A stretch of 64,000 nt of DNA from Legionella cincinnatiensis (GTDB lineage: Bacteria; Pseudomonadota; Gammaproteobacteria; Legionellales; Legionellaceae), in contig NZ_UGNX01000001.1 in the NCBI RefSeq assembly GCF_900452415.1, positions 1,488,001 to 1,552,000 of the forward strand, written 5' to 3'. Under the pieces are notes generated by a model. That model saw only the letters and a list, made by a program, of their open reading frames with translations. It searched no databases and was not told where the DNA came from. Position 1 is the stretch's first letter. Every line of letters starts with the position of its first letter. Shown here one piece after another: positions 63,601 through 64,000 of the stretch. Position numbers and translations under genes: made by a program.

Positions 63601-64000
63601 ACGCGACTATATCAAGTCTAGATATGAGTATAAATTTCTAGAACTTTCGAAAGAGACGATTGATGATCTGATTGATGATCAGCTGCAAAACTACTATAGA
63701 AATTTTAGAGCCTCTTCTTTAACCATGCGAGTTATTTATTTAGAGCCTCTTCTTTTCCCCTTAAGCAGTACGGAAAATCAACAATTAGATATCATCCAAA
63801 AACTCATTGATGAGGTATTTCCCACCTCAGCAAATACTCCTGTCTTACAGCAAAATACAGCGGATGAAAATGAATACGCCAAAATAATTATCAATGCCTA
63901 TCTTGGAGTCGCTCAACTAGCAGAACGTCGTTTGCTTACTACAGCACTTTTTGTGGCAACGATGCAAGAAGAGCAGGATACAAAACGCACACTTGGTCAA
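60608..64000 (+). CDS. large M48-type zinc metalloprotease-domain protein, effector candidate (3' end outside the window)
   Basis: The frame is open from ATG 60608 (TAGGA 8 nt upstream) to the window edge: 1131 codons without a stop. The N-terminal domain holds VIAHEVGHLLLYKEH (His113, His117) and IEETAADNLG (Glu134/135), the HExxH...E site of M48 peptidases. Unlike HtpX or Ste24 there are no membrane spans around it, so it is a soluble form. The remaining 900 residues are helical and unrecognised. The visible end (LLTTALFVATMQEEQ...TLGQ) could lead into another domain. In this setting it is a likely Dot/Icm substrate. Protease activity is plausible but unproven. Confidence 0.8.
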   Translation, partial: MPKSNLSVYIPRNDNEAYEELKTKQLPIELKEQLQIVDSYPELIEKKIESIIQRIFEKNSLTNTLCMPQLQLSGSDNENASIITIGKQPVLIITKGLLKNVQSEDELAGVIAHEVGHLLLYKEHQEADHQNKIEETAADNLGVNLLHQAGYDPDGVIYFLRRAGGDKGHLITIEDITHAGSIDEGARLIQTVTAPHPSDKSRIRAMETNITSLKRDGILTNIPAITLLDQKFKEAVNNVSYTSPIAKGLNDIGYENLSILDKLGALTTLLNDIYPPTNSTSAERLAEIARYIDQLTVDFAQPDQSEAFKCLADVTMGYKILDSWPNIVRPKKIPFGSPIDGQITVALEHVWIQGGKDSQYLARREDLKKSLEQFYDAKTKEEAEHFASEIVALCKKISVTYQVPSIFKGFYPPSIQEVKTAIDVHGSWNPPYQKQVLWCLEDHSENIKKVLSGMNIDKDPWAKNIIGFIENNEKNQLHKIIHNPNAPTFIERAVLSSENVALWAQFVRTKEGVATDRLVLVPPYPWKHFAPETTLETLTLSHQQESENKRLYEEQVISNVDWELLKTDFPRFILQYGRLIFNYYSVVPVASPFARKFFDELTTFLPHADEDYIAQISGFFENNTPTDGEALLSFMDFYPKDNQWSYQSVSRPKGWYLNHPFIQFILNPISSIVMTDALKLVHLNETSGFIIPDPNKKLKDIFSIPLHSILSHYPQSINTVADLEAADKGTPVYKAITLALEAERLAYDFETSVTLQEFVILDQSSRVGRNEEVYVSNMNTFFTQLKHKTVQRALNIDDCEELIKNYRFAIAHYLLQEIPSIRNEAYEKIKTLLPKLPASKQLECLKALFKPEVFTPSKIGISALDKKYDGYIAYPEFRSWAIEQLTDLIVADLGKDDGSSDYLTRIKLVIDDIGANTVGISQLTILSTLAAKINAQKEVAFLMRDTYNHNSVASALAKSYEGVAIELLINESNKDPVLRQHLLDFLAKPLNQSSTSTLRDYIKSRYEYKFLELSKETIDDLIDDQLQNYYRNFRASSLTMRVIYLEPLLFPLSSTENQQLDIIQKLIDEVFPTSANTPVLQQNTADENEYAKIIINAYLGVAQLAERRLLTTALFVATMQEEQDTKRTLGQ

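Noticed and set aside
1-64000. CRISPR arrays, tRNA/rRNA genes and complete insertion sequences
   Set aside because: I scanned for regularly spaced direct repeats, cloverleaf-like segments and paired terminal repeats with a full transposase and found none; only IS66 and IS3 scraps are present.

Overview
The window looks like accessory chromosome from a Legionella species. The DNA is AT-rich and holds many large genes of the kind secreted by the Dot/Icm type IV system: ankyrin, LRR and long coiled-coil proteins, kinase-like proteins, an M48-type zinc protease and a lipase-like protein. They are mixed with laterally acquired metabolic genes, transposase scraps and many gene remnants. The genus is an inference from gene content; no rRNA, tRNA or other marker is present to fix the species.

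Layout. 1-3 kb: start of a dCache sensor, a D-lactate-dehydrogenase-like stub running into a LOG-family gene, a GNAT gene, and a decayed kinase-like gene. 3-7 kb: an effector candidate, then a divergent MerR-controlled pair (glutaredoxin-MauE fusion and a His-rich periplasmic protein) with a mer-like operator. 7.3-18 kb: an IS66 remnant, a 1229-residue lipase-like/coiled-coil protein, a class III aminotransferase coupled to a 50-residue ORF, two more effector candidates and a class II glutamine amidotransferase. 18-29 kb: a monooxygenase-DUF4166-epimerase fusion, a GH18 chitinase, a DUF4169 gene, a kinase-like protein, an amidohydrolase pseudogene, an L,D-transpeptidase and an FAD protein-alanine racemase fusion. 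29-42 kb: a LepB-like kinase-fold protein, a CDF transporter, a shrunken copy of the dbpA-RRM-csp block, an LRR protein, a GNAT/P-loop fusion, a GNAT and a 1240-residue ankyrin protein. 42-51 kb: a metabolic/ion island (MFS, HAD, enolase, MgtC, Zn-alcohol dehydrogenase, P-type H+-ATPase) with stubs of ppa and phaC. 51-57 kb: mqsRA and a four-gene minus-strand cluster (D12-type methylase fused to an ABM domain, SDR, HAD phosphatase, methyltransferase). 57-60 kb: the intact dbpA-RRM-csp block plus YhcG/IS3 remnants. 60.6-64 kb: a large M48-type gene that runs off the end.

Three patterns tie the window together. First, a dispersed intergenic repeat of about 260 bp occurs four times in the same orientation; each copy carries a convergent pair of DnaA-box-like 9-mers 5 bp apart. 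Second, the block at 32.4-33.6 kb is a deletion-scarred duplicate of 57.1-60.0 kb, and the two copies have kept different genes. Third, at least a dozen gene stubs show heavy turnover by short-homology deletion and frameshift, as expected of an effector-rich plasticity zone.
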